Source: an uncultured Pseudoalteromonas sp.
Lineage (GTDB): Bacteria > Pseudomonadota > Gammaproteobacteria > Enterobacterales > Alteromonadaceae
Assembly (NCBI GenBank): GCA_947493455.1
Contig: CANLRB010000003.1
Coordinates: 186,001-250,000 of the forward strand
Length of the DNA: 64,000 bases
Direction of reading: 5' to 3'
Shown: in pieces, positions 45,536 to 54,669 of the stretch
How positions within the stretch are numbered: the stretch's first letter is position 1
Layout: each line of letters opens with the position of its first letter
Translations under genes and position numbers: made by a program
Notes under the pieces: generated by a model
Seen by the model: the letters and a program-made list of their open reading frames with translations, nothing else
Database searches by the model: none
Told to the model about the DNA's origin: nothing

Positions 45536-46078
45536 GTGAAAGTAATCGGTACCAAAATACCAGATATTAAAATAATCGAGCCTAAGGTATTTGGCGATCA
45601 ACGCGGCTTTTTCATGGAAACATTTCGTGACGACTGGTTCAAAGAGAATGTGGCAAATGTTCACTTTGTACAAGACAACCATAGCCGTTCGGCACAGGGT
45701 ATATTGCGCGGATTACATTACCAAACTCAAAACACGCAAGGTAAATTGGTAAGAGTAACTCACGGAACTGTTTATGATGTAGCAGTAGATATGCGAAGAA
45801 ACAGTCCTACTTTTGGTCAGTGGGTTGGCGTTGAATTAAGTGCCGAAAATAAGCGTCAACTATGGGTGCCAGCTGGCTTTGCGCATGGCTTTTACGTTAC
45901 GAGTATCAGTGCAGAATTTGTATATAAATGCACTGATTATTACGCACCGCAATTTGAAGAAAGCGTATTGTGGAATGATGAGACGTTGTCAATCGATTGG
46001 CCGCTTGTGTCAAGCGAGCCGCTGTTGTCGGATAAAGACAAACACGGTGTTGCATTTAATAATGCAGTTTACTTTTAA
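45536..46078 (+). CDS. rmlC: dTDP-4-dehydrorhamnose 3,5-epimerase (RmlC)
   Basis: Third step of dTDP-L-rhamnose synthesis. A 180-residue cupin with FGDQRGFFMETF, the catalytic His region QDNHSRSAQGILRGLHYQ, GKLVRVTHGTVYDVAVDMR, and AGFAHGFYV with the second conserved His. The start is GTG 45536, with GAGGAATA about 8 nt upstream. The start lies 4 bp after the acyltransferase stop. Length is standard for RmlC (about 180-185). Confidence 0.97.
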   Translation: MKVIGTKIPDIKIIEPKVFGDQRGFFMETFRDDWFKENVANVHFVQDNHSRSAQGILRGLHYQTQNTQGKLVRVTHGTVYDVAVDMRRNSPTFGQWVGVELSAENKRQLWVPAGFAHGFYVTSISAEFVYKCTDYYAPQFEESVLWNDETLSIDWPLVSSEPLLSDKDKHGVAFNNAVYF

Positions 46079-46105
46079 ATTGGCCAAATGATTGAAGAGA
46101 AGACG

Positions 46106-47176
46106 ATGTCTAAAACAATTTTTATAACCGGCGGTGCAGGATTCATTGGCTCTGCGTTAGTACGATTTTTGATTGAGAATACTGAACACAGAGTCGTTAA
46201 CTTCGATAAGCTGACCTATGCTGGGAATTTGGAATCACTTGAATCAATTGCAAGCTCAGCGCGATATCATTTTGTCCATGGCGATATAAATGACTGCAAT
46301 TTGGTTTCAGATACGTTTAATAAATATCAACCTGACTGGATTATGCATTTAGCAGCTGAGAGCCATGTAGACCGTTCAATTGATGGGCCGGGAGAATTTA
46401 TTCAGACTAACATAGTAGGAACTTATAATCTGTTAGAGGCTGCGCGAAATTATTTTGACTCACTTACATCAGAAAAACAAAAATCGTTTCGCTTTCACCA
46501 TATTTCGACTGACGAGGTATACGGTGACTTGGGTGAGACAGGCTTATTCACCGAGTCAACACCTTATGATCCGAGTTCTCCTTATTCAGCGTCAAAAGCG
46601 GCTTCTGATCACTTAGTTAGAGCGTGGCATCGCACCTATAATCTTCCTGTGGTGTTAACCAACTGTTCCAACAACTATGGACCTTACCACTTTCCTGAAA
46701 AACTCATCCCTTTAATGATACTAAATGCGTTAGAAGGTAAGGCATTACCTGTATATGGTGATGGCAATCAGGTTAGAGATTGGTTATTTGTTGAAGACCA
46801 TGCTAGAGCGCTTTACAAAGTAGTTTGTGACGGCGAAAACGGTCAAACATATAATATTGGTGGCTTTAACGAGAAAAAAAATATTGATGTAGTAACTGTG
46901 ATTTGTGACCATCTAAATTCACTGATTGACGATAAGCCGAAAGGTATAACCGACTTTAAAGAACTTATTACTTTTGTAACTGATAGACCGGGGCATGATG
47001 TTCGCTATGCTATAGATGCTAGTAAGATTGACTCTAAGTTAAATTGGCAACCACGTGAAACCTTTGAATCAGGTATTTTGAAAACGATTAAGTGGTATTT
47101 GGATAATCTGAATTGGTGCCAACGAGTACAAGATGGTAGCTATCAAAGAGAACGTTTAGGTACCAATAATGACTAA
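46106..47176 (+). CDS. rmlB: dTDP-glucose 4,6-dehydratase (RmlB)
   Basis: Second step of dTDP-L-rhamnose synthesis, an NAD-dependent short-chain dehydrogenase-type enzyme. The 356-residue protein shows [28 protein letters not shown], the catalytic [29 protein letters not shown] with its Tyr-x3-Lys, and [17 protein letters not shown]. An upstream ATG at 46088 is in frame, but GAAGAGAAG just before ATG 46106 and family alignment ([10 protein letters not shown]) favour the latter. It overlaps rmlD by 8 bp. Confidence 0.97.
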   Translation: MSKTIFITGGAGFIGSALVRFLIENTEHRVVNFDKLTYAGNLESLESIASSARYHFVHGDINDCNLVSDTFNKYQPDWIMHLAAESHVDRSIDGPGEFIQTNIVGTYNLLEAARNYFDSLTSEKQKSFRFHHISTDEVYGDLGETGLFTESTPYDPSSPYSASKAASDHLVRAWHRTYNLPVVLTNCSNNYGPYHFPEKLIPLMILNALEGKALPVYGDGNQVRDWLFVEDHARALYKVVCDGENGQTYNIGGFNEKKNIDVVTVICDHLNSLIDDKPKGITDFKELITFVTDRPGHDVRYAIDASKIDSKLNWQPRETFESGILKTIKWYLDNLNWCQRVQDGSYQRERLGTNND

Positions 47177-48023
47177 TGTTGTTGTAATAGGAAAAACGGG
47201 GCAGGTTGCGCAAGAACTAAAAGCAACATCTTTAGTCGATTATAACGTTACCTTTTTGGGGCGTAATGATGTTGATATCACTAATGAGAATGCGTTATTT
47301 GACGTAGTATCGCGCTATAAACCGTCGTTTATTATTAATGCGTCAGCTTACACTGCGGTAGATAAGGCTCAATCAGAAAAAGAAGCAGCGTTTCAAATTA
47401 ACGAACTGGGGGTTGCTAACCTAGCAAAGATCGCAAAAAAGCTAACCGCGCAATTTATTCATATTTCAACGGATTTCGTATTTGGCAATAGCCAAAATAA
47501 ACCGTATGGCCTTAACGATATGTTAAGTCCGATTAATGTATATGGCGAATCAAAACTCAGTGGTGAAAATCAGATTGAATCTATCTATGCTGAGGGCTCA
47601 TCGATTATTCGTACCTCTTGGGTATATTCCGGCTATGCAAATAATTTTGTAAAAACCATGCTGAAGTTAATGGATGACAAAGACGAGCTTGGTATTGTTG
47701 CTGATCAAGTTGGAAGCCCAACATATGCAAAAGGGCTTGCTGAATTTATTTGGTCGTTAACTAAAAAAGAGCGGCGTAACAAGCTATACCACTATAGTGA
47801 TCTAGGTGTTGCGTCTTGGTATGATTTTGCGATAGCCATTCAAGAGATTGCTGTGGACTTAAAACTACTTAGCAAAGCTATTGTGGTGAAACCAATAATT
47901 AGCGAACAATACCCAATGCCCGCTAAACGACCAAATTATAGTGTGTTAGGTGAAAACAGTGGCGATAAGCACTGGCGACAGCAACTTAAGTCAATGTTGA
48001 CCACATATAAAAATGGTTACTGA
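47169..48023 (+). CDS. rmlD: dTDP-4-dehydrorhamnose reductase (RmlD)
   Basis: Last step of dTDP-L-rhamnose synthesis. The 284-residue SDR-type reductase has the nucleotide-binding [14 protein letters not shown], the region [30 protein letters not shown], and the catalytic [12 protein letters not shown]. The next gene is a phosphohexomutase 68 bp downstream. With rmlA, B and C the full dTDP-rhamnose pathway is present, so L-rhamnose is very probably in the polysaccharide. Confidence 0.96.
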   Translation: MTNVVVIGKTGQVAQELKATSLVDYNVTFLGRNDVDITNENALFDVVSRYKPSFIINASAYTAVDKAQSEKEAAFQINELGVANLAKIAKKLTAQFIHISTDFVFGNSQNKPYGLNDMLSPINVYGESKLSGENQIESIYAEGSSIIRTSWVYSGYANNFVKTMLKLMDDKDELGIVADQVGSPTYAKGLAEFIWSLTKKERRNKLYHYSDLGVASWYDFAIAIQEIAVDLKLLSKAIVVKPIISEQYPMPAKRPNYSVLGENSGDKHWRQQLKSMLTTYKNGY

Positions 48024-48091
48024 TTAATACGTCATTTTATTTTAAAGAAATTTGGTTTAAATAAACAAAATTCATTTTAAAGAAGAAGAAT

Positions 48092-49516
48092 ATGCTTAAT
48101 AGTTCAAAAATTATTTCAGACAGCGGTGTTGCGTTTGGCACAAGCGGTGCGCGTGGACTTGTGACTCAATTTACGCCAGACGTATGTGCGGCATTTACGG
48201 CTGCATTTGTCAGCGTATTAAAAGAAAATTTTAATTTCTCAAAGTTCGCGCTAGCCATTGATAATCGCCCGAGCAGTTGTGAAATGGCGCAAAGTTGTGC
48301 GCATGTCTTGATCCAACATGGAATCGAAGTTGAATATTATGGGGTCGTGCCAACGCCTGCCCTTGCATTTTGTGCAATGCAACAAAATATTCCTTCAATA
48401 ATGATTACCGGTAGCCACATTCCGTTTGACCGTAATGGCATAAAGTTTTACCGCCCTGATGGCGAAATCTCTAAGCAAGACGAAGCAGCTATTCTAAGTC
48501 AATCAGTTAGCTTTGAACCGCTTACTGATTTACCTGAATTAACGCTTGATAATAAGGCTAAAGAGCAATATGCAACACGTTATGTTTCGCTTTTCTCAAA
48601 CACGTTTTTAAAAGGTCAAAAAATCGGTATTTACGAGCACTCGAGTGCTGGCCGCGATATATACTCTAACGTGTTTGAATCATTGGGAGCCGAAGTCGTA
48701 AGCTTAGGACGCAGTGATCAATTTGTGCCGATTGACACCGAAGCCGTTGCACTTGAAGACATCCAAAAAGGACTTGATTGGTCGAAACAGCATGGCTTCA
48801 ATATGATTTTTTCTACGGACGGTGATGGAGACCGACCGCTTATCGCAGATGAAAATGGACATTGGTTGCGTGGTGATGTACTTGGTTTGTTATGTGCAAA
48901 AGCACTAAATGCTGATGCCATTGCAACCCCAGTAAGCTGTAACACAGCGATCGAAAAAAGTGGCGCCTTTAATAAAGTAATCAGAACAAAAATTGGTTCG
49001 CCACATGTTATTGCAGCATTCGATAATTTAAATCAACAATATCAAAGAATTGCCGGTTTTGAAGCGAACGGCGGGTTTTTGCTGGGTTCGGATGTAGAGG
49101 TAAACGGACAGGTAGTTCATGCATTACCAACAAGGGATGCGTTGCTGCCAGCACTCATGTTACTGAGTTTGTGTAACGGTAATACAATATCATCTCAGGT
49201 TAATGGGCTTCCTGAACGCTATACGCATAGTGATCGCATTAAAGATTTTGCGACGGAAAAAAGTAACGCTATTTTGAACAATGCGGCTAAAAATCCCCAA
49301 CAACTCATTGAGCAATTAGGTTTTAAGGAGCTGGCTGTGGAATCAAGCGATTCGACCGATGGCCTTCGTATGACGCTTACAAACGGTGATATTGTGCATT
49401 TACGTCCGTCTGGTAATGCGCCAGAACTTCGTTGTTATGCTGAGTCGACAACAGTTGCTAAAGCGATAGAAATCGTCAGTCTTGCGTTAAAAAATGTTGT
49501 ATCGATCAATCTATAA
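48092..49516 (+). CDS. phosphohexomutase (phosphomannomutase/phosphoglucomutase family)
   Basis: A 474-residue alpha-D-phosphohexomutase. All four domain signatures are visible: phosphoserine loop TGSHIPFDRNGIKFY with active Ser at about 108, metal loop STDGDGDRPLI, sugar-binding GFEANGGFLL, and the C-terminal phosphate-binding RPSGNAPELRCYAES. The early GTSGARGLV is also typical. It interconverts hexose 6- and 1-phosphates and would supply glucose-1-phosphate to GalU and RmlA, or mannose-1-phosphate; sequence alone does not decide. It belongs to the sugar-nucleotide block and is followed by a 195-bp gap. Confidence 0.92.
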   Translation: MLNSSKIISDSGVAFGTSGARGLVTQFTPDVCAAFTAAFVSVLKENFNFSKFALAIDNRPSSCEMAQSCAHVLIQHGIEVEYYGVVPTPALAFCAMQQNIPSIMITGSHIPFDRNGIKFYRPDGEISKQDEAAILSQSVSFEPLTDLPELTLDNKAKEQYATRYVSLFSNTFLKGQKIGIYEHSSAGRDIYSNVFESLGAEVVSLGRSDQFVPIDTEAVALEDIQKGLDWSKQHGFNMIFSTDGDGDRPLIADENGHWLRGDVLGLLCAKALNADAIATPVSCNTAIEKSGAFNKVIRTKIGSPHVIAAFDNLNQQYQRIAGFEANGGFLLGSDVEVNGQVVHALPTRDALLPALMLLSLCNGNTISSQVNGLPERYTHSDRIKDFATEKSNAILNNAAKNPQQLIEQLGFKELAVESSDSTDGLRMTLTNGDIVHLRPSGNAPELRCYAESTTVAKAIEIVSLALKNVVSINL

Positions 49517-49568
49517 CGTTAGTAATTATGCAGCTATGCTCACTGTGTAGCTGTATGCAAGATTACTT

Positions 49569-49590
49569 AGCGCACTATCTTCAGTGCGCT
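49569..49590. other. inverted repeat after the phosphohexomutase gene
   Basis: AGCGCACT (49569-49576), loop ATCTTC, AGTGCGCT (49583-49590), an 8-bp perfect G+C-rich stem without a following T tract. A weaker CAGCTA/TAGCTG pair lies at 49531-49553. They may attenuate read-through into the SLC13 gene. TATGAT at 49656-49661 is a possible -10 for that gene. Confidence 0.4.
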
Positions 49591-49711
49591 GGTATCTATA
49601 CTAAATTGTTCATTCATATTTCAAATTGCGGTGGTGTCAAGGTGTAAGAATAGGGTATGATAATTTACTTACTATAAGATTATAAATGACGTTTGGGTTT
49701 GCTTAAAAAGT

Positions 49712-51448
49712 ATGGAAGTTTTTGCTAATGCACATTTTGTTGGCGTTTGTGTATTTGGATTATTAGTAGCCCTCATTTTTTTTAAAATTAGACCTGTTGT
49801 AGCGTTTGTTTCGACTGCAAGTCTACTTTTTGTGTTTAATACGATCACTCAAACACAGTTTTTAGTTGGTTTTACAAATAGTTCACTTGTTACCCTTCTT
49901 TTACTTATTTTTTGTAGCTTCGCGGTTGAAAAAACGGTTTATATAAAAAAGTTAGGGTTACGCCTATTCTCTGGTACATTTAAAAAAAGTTACATTAAGC
50001 TTTTGCTAGGAAGTTCACTCGTTTCAAGTGTGACAAATAATACGGCTGTTGTTGCGACATTGATGTCGAGCATCAAACAATATGCACCAAATCGTGCGAG
50101 CAAACTATTACTCCCGTTAAGTTATGCCAGCATAGTGGGTGGTACACTTACTTTAGTCGGAACTTCTACTAACCTAATTGTTGCAGGTTTTGTAGAGGAG
50201 GCACAACTAACACCGCTTACTATGTTAAGTACTACGTTAATTGGTTTTTGCGTGCTTATTACCTGTCTTCTCACCTTGTTAGTGACAACTCAATTGCTTC
50301 CTGAAAAGGCAAGTGAAGTAAGCGACCCAAAAAATGCTTATTTTTTAGAAGCAAAAGTAAGTGCACGCAGCGGGTTAATTGGCAAGACAGTGGTTGAAAA
50401 TGGTTTTCGTGATTTAGGAACACTCTTTTTATCGGAAATCATTCGTGATGGGCACTTAATTAGTCCGGTTTCCCCAAACGAAATATTACAGTCATCTGAT
50501 CGTTTGCTTTTTTCAGGAGATATTCATGACGTAACAGGTTTAACTAAGTTTGATGGATTGGAAATCGTTGGTGAAAGTCTAACAGAAACAAACCTTAATT
50601 TAGTTGAAGTTGTTGTCTTGCATGATAGCATTTTATGCGGTAAGTCTATAAAAACCGCCAAATTTCGTTCTCTATTCAATGCAAGTGTCGTTGGCGTGCG
50701 CCGTGGAGATACCAAAATTAGCGGTGGATTAGGTAATGTGGTCTTATCGGCCGGGGACGCATTGTTACTCGCTGTTGGTACTGACTTTAAAGATCGAAAA
50801 AATTTGAAGCGTAATTTCGTAATTTTAAACGATGATTTTAGTAATGGTACTTTGTCTAAAAGAACGAGTAATTGGGTACTTACGAGTTTTTTAACTGTAA
50901 TTGCGTTATCGGTATTTGAACTCATCCCTTTACTTAAAGGAATGTTAATCTTATCAGGTGTTTATATTGCTACTGGTATATTAAGTATTCGAGAAATACG
51001 CCGTCGTATACCTTTTGATATCGCGTTAATAATAGGCAGTGCATTAGCCATTGCGCACGCCATGATGTCGTCAGGGCTTGCGTTGAAGGTGAGTGAATTG
51101 ATTATTGAACTTACTAGCGGACTTGGAATTTTGGGGGCTTTCGTCGGTATTTTTATTACCACCTTAATTCTAACTGAATTAATAACAAACAATGCGGCGG
51201 CGGCACTTGTTTTTCCGGTAGCCATTAGTGTTGCCCAGTCGTTTGGGGCTGACCCTATGCCATTTGTGATGGCTGTGGCATTTGGTGCAAGTGCAAGTTT
51301 TATATCCCCATTTGGGTATCAAACAAACTTAATGGTTTTTTCTGCCGGGCGTTACAAGATAGCAGATTACGTTAAGCTTGGATTACCAGTATCACTGGTT
51401 TACAGTGCAACTGCGTTAATTGTAATTCCACTGGTTTATCAGTTTTAA
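49712..51448 (+). CDS. SLC13-family permease with two TrkA_C domains (sulfate uptake likely)
   Basis: A 578-residue inner-membrane transporter of the divalent-anion:Na+ symporter (DASS/CitMHS) type. Two membrane halves carry the paired motifs SSVTNNTAVVATLMS (about 110-125) and ITNNAAAALVFPVAIS (about 490-505), which contribute Ser-Asn-Thr sodium and substrate sites. Between them lie two TrkA_C (RCK_C) regulatory domains, about 205-270 and 290-355. Similar proteins next to cysC or cysDN import sulfate. It is 14 bp upstream of cysC, so sulfate is the best guess for the substrate. Confidence 0.85.
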   Translation: MEVFANAHFVGVCVFGLLVALIFFKIRPVVAFVSTASLLFVFNTITQTQFLVGFTNSSLVTLLLLIFCSFAVEKTVYIKKLGLRLFSGTFKKSYIKLLLGSSLVSSVTNNTAVVATLMSSIKQYAPNRASKLLLPLSYASIVGGTLTLVGTSTNLIVAGFVEEAQLTPLTMLSTTLIGFCVLITCLLTLLVTTQLLPEKASEVSDPKNAYFLEAKVSARSGLIGKTVVENGFRDLGTLFLSEIIRDGHLISPVSPNEILQSSDRLLFSGDIHDVTGLTKFDGLEIVGESLTETNLNLVEVVVLHDSILCGKSIKTAKFRSLFNASVVGVRRGDTKISGGLGNVVLSAGDALLLAVGTDFKDRKNLKRNFVILNDDFSNGTLSKRTSNWVLTSFLTVIALSVFELIPLLKGMLILSGVYIATGILSIREIRRRIPFDIALIIGSALAIAHAMMSSGLALKVSELIIELTSGLGILGAFVGIFITTLILTELITNNAAAALVFPVAISVAQSFGADPMPFVMAVAFGASASFISPFGYQTNLMVFSAGRYKIADYVKLGLPVSLVYSATALIVIPLVYQF

Positions 51449-51462
51449 AATAGAGAAATATT

Positions 51463-52056
51463 ATGGATTCAAACATCGTTTGGCATACTCATGAAGTAGA
51501 CCGTTCATTTAGAGAGCAACAACAAGGTCATAGATCATGCGTACTTTGGTTTACAGGCTTAAGTGGTTCAGGAAAAAGTACAATCGCTAATGAAGTGGAA
51601 AAGCAAATAGCGTATGCTGGCAATCGTACTTACACGCTTGACGGGGATAACGTGCGTCATGGCTTGAATAAAGGGCTTACGTTTAGCGATGAAGATCGTA
51701 TAGAGAACATCCGTCGAGTCAGTGAAGTAGCAAAATTGATGTGTGATGCCGGCTGTATTGTTTTTACAGCGTTTATTTCTCCGTTTAATGAAGAGCGCGA
51801 AAAAGCAAAGCAGTTACTGGGCGATGACTATATTGAAGTGTTTATTGATACGCCATTAGAAGTCTGTGAAAGTAGAGACCCGAAGGGGTTATATAAAAAA
51901 GCACGCAGTGGTGAAATTAAAAACTTTACCGGGATTAGCTCTGATTTCGAAGCACCCGAAAATGCACAAATACACATTAAAACGGATGGAAAGTCGGTAT
52001 CGGAATGTGCTGAGCTTGTTATTAATCATTTACGCAACAACCAAATTTTAAAATAG
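51463..52056 (+). CDS. cysC: adenylyl-sulfate kinase (CysC)
   Basis: Phosphorylates APS to PAPS, the activated sulfate used for reduction or sulfotransfer. The 197-residue P-loop kinase has [10 protein letters not shown] (about 31-40), [42 protein letters not shown], and the family ending with [20 protein letters not shown]. Length equals E. coli CysC (201). It lies with an SLC13 permease and is 25 kb from cysDN, from which it is separated by the EPS genes. No sulfotransferase gene was recognised nearby. Confidence 0.97.
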   Translation: MDSNIVWHTHEVDRSFREQQQGHRSCVLWFTGLSGSGKSTIANEVEKQIAYAGNRTYTLDGDNVRHGLNKGLTFSDEDRIENIRRVSEVAKLMCDAGCIVFTAFISPFNEEREKAKQLLGDDYIEVFIDTPLEVCESRDPKGLYKKARSGEIKNFTGISSDFEAPENAQIHIKTDGKSVSECAELVINHLRNNQILK

Positions 52057-52066
52057 GGAAGAGTTA

Positions 52067-53026
52067 ATGGCACACTTTGATGTTTTTAATGGCGATGCTG
52101 ATGGGATCATTGCATTGTTGCAGCTTCAGCTAGATAACCCAACTCCAAGTAAAAAAATTACGGGTGTGAAGCGTGATATTGCTTTATTAAAACAAGTTAA
52201 TGCGAACTCAGGTGATACAGTTCGTGTACTTGATATTTCAATGGAAAAAAATGCAAGCGCATTAGTTGCTCTGTTAGAGCAAAAGGTAGGTGTAGTTTAT
52301 ATTGACCATCATAAAACCGGTGCTATTCCGAACTCTGAATATTTGGAGCAACATATAGACCTTGATGCTAATACCTGTACTAGCTTGATTGTTAGTGATT
52401 TATTGAATCAAAAATTTCACACGTGGGCGGTTGCCGCAGCGTACGGTGACAATTTATTTGCGCGTGCTGATAGAGAAGCAGAAAGCTTGGGGCTTGATAT
52501 AGAGCAGCGTAATTTTTTAAAAGAGCTTGGCACTTATGTAAATTACAATGGGTATGGAAGTGAAGTAGATGATTTACATTATCACCCACAAGCATTATTT
52601 GAATTACTTTACCAATATCCAGATCCATTTGCATTACAACAAGATCAAAACTCAGTATTTTATCTGTTAAAAGCAGCGTATGAGACGGATATGGCGCTTG
52701 CAAAAAGTGCCAATGTGATTTTCGAGTCGGACGTTGCAAAAGTGATTGAACTTGACGATGCCGCGTGGGCGCGCCGCATTAGTGGTGTCTACGGCAATAT
52801 GCTTGCAAACAGTGCACCAGATAGGGCACATGCGGTGTTGAGTACCAATGCCGATGGTGGCTATACAGTGAGCGTGCGTGCGCCACTTAACAATAAGCAA
52901 GGCGCGAGTGATGTATGTTCGCAGTTCCCGACTGGTGGGGGACGTGAAGCTGCTGCGGGAATTAATCATCTTGAAAAGAGTCACCTCAAAGCATTTATCG
53001 ACGCATTAATCACCAAATATAAGTAG
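52067..53026 (+). CDS. DHH family phosphoesterase-like protein
   Basis: A 319-residue protein of the DHH superfamily. The first metal motif is FNGDADGI (D10, D12), a DISME box lies near 56-60, the DHH triad is D80-H81-H82 (IDHHKTG), and the DHHA1-type C-terminal glycine loop GGGREAAAGIN is near 293-303. Catalytic residues look intact, so it is probably an active manganese-dependent phosphoesterase. Relatives hydrolyse oligonucleotides, cyclic dinucleotides, or phosphoadenosine phosphate (pAp) left over from PAPS use. The position 10 bp after cysC makes a pAp- or nucleotide-clearing role attractive, but this is inference. A terminator follows. Confidence 0.75.
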   Translation: MAHFDVFNGDADGIIALLQLQLDNPTPSKKITGVKRDIALLKQVNANSGDTVRVLDISMEKNASALVALLEQKVGVVYIDHHKTGAIPNSEYLEQHIDLDANTCTSLIVSDLLNQKFHTWAVAAAYGDNLFARADREAESLGLDIEQRNFLKELGTYVNYNGYGSEVDDLHYHPQALFELLYQYPDPFALQQDQNSVFYLLKAAYETDMALAKSANVIFESDVAKVIELDDAAWARRISGVYGNMLANSAPDRAHAVLSTNADGGYTVSVRAPLNNKQGASDVCSQFPTGGGREAAAGINHLEKSHLKAFIDALITKYK

Positions 53027-53040
53027 TCGGCCTATAAGAG

Positions 53041-53084
53041 ATGACCAATCGTCGTATATATGTCGCGATACTTGGTCATTTTTC
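53041..53084 (+). terminator. intrinsic terminator after the DHH gene
   Basis: ATGACCAA (53041-53048) pairs with TTGGTCAT (53072-53079), followed by TTTTTC; inside, TCG and CGA extend the stem across a long loop. It closes the SLC13-cysC-DHH unit and separates it from the polysaccharide assembly block. Confidence 0.7.
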
Positions 53085-53252
53085 ATTATCTAATTCTAAT
53101 GTAATAGATTGTTATATCTTTTCGATATTAAAAAATAGTATTTTAAGTTGGAAATTGATTCTTTTTACGCATCAATTGCTTTATACTGGCTCACGATTTT
53201 ATGCTTTTTATTTATCACGTTACTTTTAGTAATCACACAACAAGGAGGTCCT

Positions 53253-54653
53253 GTGACATCATCGCGCACGTTTAAAGTGTCAAGCAATCTAACAGCGAGT
53301 TTATATCGCTTAGGCGACTTGTTTGCACTCGTGATGACCTTCTTTTTAGCTTCGCTCATTTATCAAGTGACGATAACACATACTTATTTTACGGTGCTAG
53401 TTGTTGCATTGGCGAGTTTTATGTATTGCGCCGAAACTGTTAACTTATACCGCTCATGGCGAGCGGGTAAGTTGCGTCATATGGTCATGTTGGCATGGCT
53501 TGCGTTATTTACCTCCTTCGCTGCTGTGTTCGCGGTAGCGTTTGCATTTAAGTTTAGTGCCGAACTGTCGCGCGTGATGCTTACTCTATGGTTTATACTC
53601 GCTTTTTTTGCCTTGTTTACTATGCGCACTATGGTACGCATGTATAAAATTCACCGCCGTAAACTAGGACTAAGTACTCGGCGTGTTGCAATTGTTGGCG
53701 CAACGGAGGCCGGAGCAAATTTATTTAACCAAATCCGCGAACATGATGAACTTGGATATGAGTTCGTTGGTTTTTATGAAGATCGCCAGCCCGAACGTGT
53801 ATTTGATGATTTACATTTTCATGTGGAAGGCAAAATTAACGAAGCGGTAGAACAAGCCCGAACTGGCCAAATAGATGTATTGTTTATTGCCTTGCCGTTT
53901 AAAGCCGAAAAGCGAATTGAAGAGATTTTAGTTAAACTCGGTGATACAACAGTCGACGTTCATATTATTCCTGATTTTTTACTTTCAAATCTCGTCCACT
54001 CACGTATTGAGCACATTGGCGATGTCGACACATTAAGTGTATTTGAATCGCCTTATTTAGGAGCTAGAGAGTTTATAAAGCGCACCGAAGACATTGTGGT
54101 TGCAAGTCTTATACTTATTTTAATTTCGCCAATACTAATTGCAATTTCTATAGGTATTAAGTTTACATCACGTGGACCAATTTTATTTAAACAAGACCGC
54201 TATGGATTAGGCGGGGAAAAAATGAAGGTGTGGAAGTTCCGTTCAATGACGGTGATGGAAAACGACGCCATCGTGATGCAAGCTAAGAAAGGTGATAGCA
54301 GAATAACACCATTCGGCGGTTTTTTACGTCGCACTAGTTTAGATGAGTTACCGCAGTTTTTTAATGTACTTGCTGGCAATATGTCGATAGTAGGACCAAG
54401 ACCCCATGCAGTTTCGCATAACGAAGAGTATCGTAAAAAAGTAGAATTTTATATGCTGCGTCATAAGGTAAAACCAGGTATTACGGGCTGGGCGCAAATT
54501 AACGGTTGGCGCGGCGAAACTGACACGTTAGTTAAAATGGAAAAGCGCGTCGAGTATGATTTGCAATATATAAAGCACTGGTCTTTATGGTTTGATATAA
54601 AAATAATATTTTTAACAATTTTTAAAGGGTTTGTTGGCAAAAATGCTTACTAA
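53253..54653 (+). CDS. undecaprenyl-phosphate glucose phosphotransferase (WcaJ family)
   Basis: The enzyme that starts repeat-unit assembly by transferring a sugar-1-phosphate (usually glucose) to undecaprenyl phosphate. The 466-residue protein has about four N-terminal membrane helices, a Rossmann-like middle (VAIVGATEAGANLF), a fifth hydrophobic segment, and the C-terminal catalytic domain with FKQDRYGLGGEKMKVWKFRSM, LRRTSLDELPQFFNVL and VGPRPHAV. Length matches WcaJ (464). I chose GTG 53253 behind an excellent AAGGAGGT (53242-53249), although spacing is short. The frame also opens 35 codons earlier at TTG 53148, which would add a non-family hydrophobic leader. Confidence 0.92.
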   Translation: MTSSRTFKVSSNLTASLYRLGDLFALVMTFFLASLIYQVTITHTYFTVLVVALASFMYCAETVNLYRSWRAGKLRHMVMLAWLALFTSFAAVFAVAFAFKFSAELSRVMLTLWFILAFFALFTMRTMVRMYKIHRRKLGLSTRRVAIVGATEAGANLFNQIREHDELGYEFVGFYEDRQPERVFDDLHFHVEGKINEAVEQARTGQIDVLFIALPFKAEKRIEEILVKLGDTTVDVHIIPDFLLSNLVHSRIEHIGDVDTLSVFESPYLGAREFIKRTEDIVVASLILILISPILIAISIGIKFTSRGPILFKQDRYGLGGEKMKVWKFRSMTVMENDAIVMQAKKGDSRITPFGGFLRRTSLDELPQFFNVLAGNMSIVGPRPHAVSHNEEYRKKVEFYMLRHKVKPGITGWAQINGWRGETDTLVKMEKRVEYDLQYIKHWSLWFDIKIIFLTIFKGFVGKNAY

Positions 54654-54669
54654 TTTTAGGGAATTTAGA

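Noticed and set aside
51463-52056. CysC read as evidence for sulfated EPS
   Set aside because: CysC is also needed for ordinary sulfate assimilation in many gammaproteobacteria, and no sulfotransferase was recognised in the window; kept only as a question in the cys finding.
53041-53229. 62-codon plus-strand ORF before the WcaJ-type gene
   Set aside because: It starts inside the terminator hairpin stem, has no ribosome site, and overlaps the leader of the next gene in another frame.
53148-53252. N-terminal extension of the WcaJ-type gene from TTG 53148
   Set aside because: The extra 35 residues are not part of the WcaJ family and lack a good ribosome site, whereas GTG 53253 follows a strong AAGGAGGT and gives the normal protein length.
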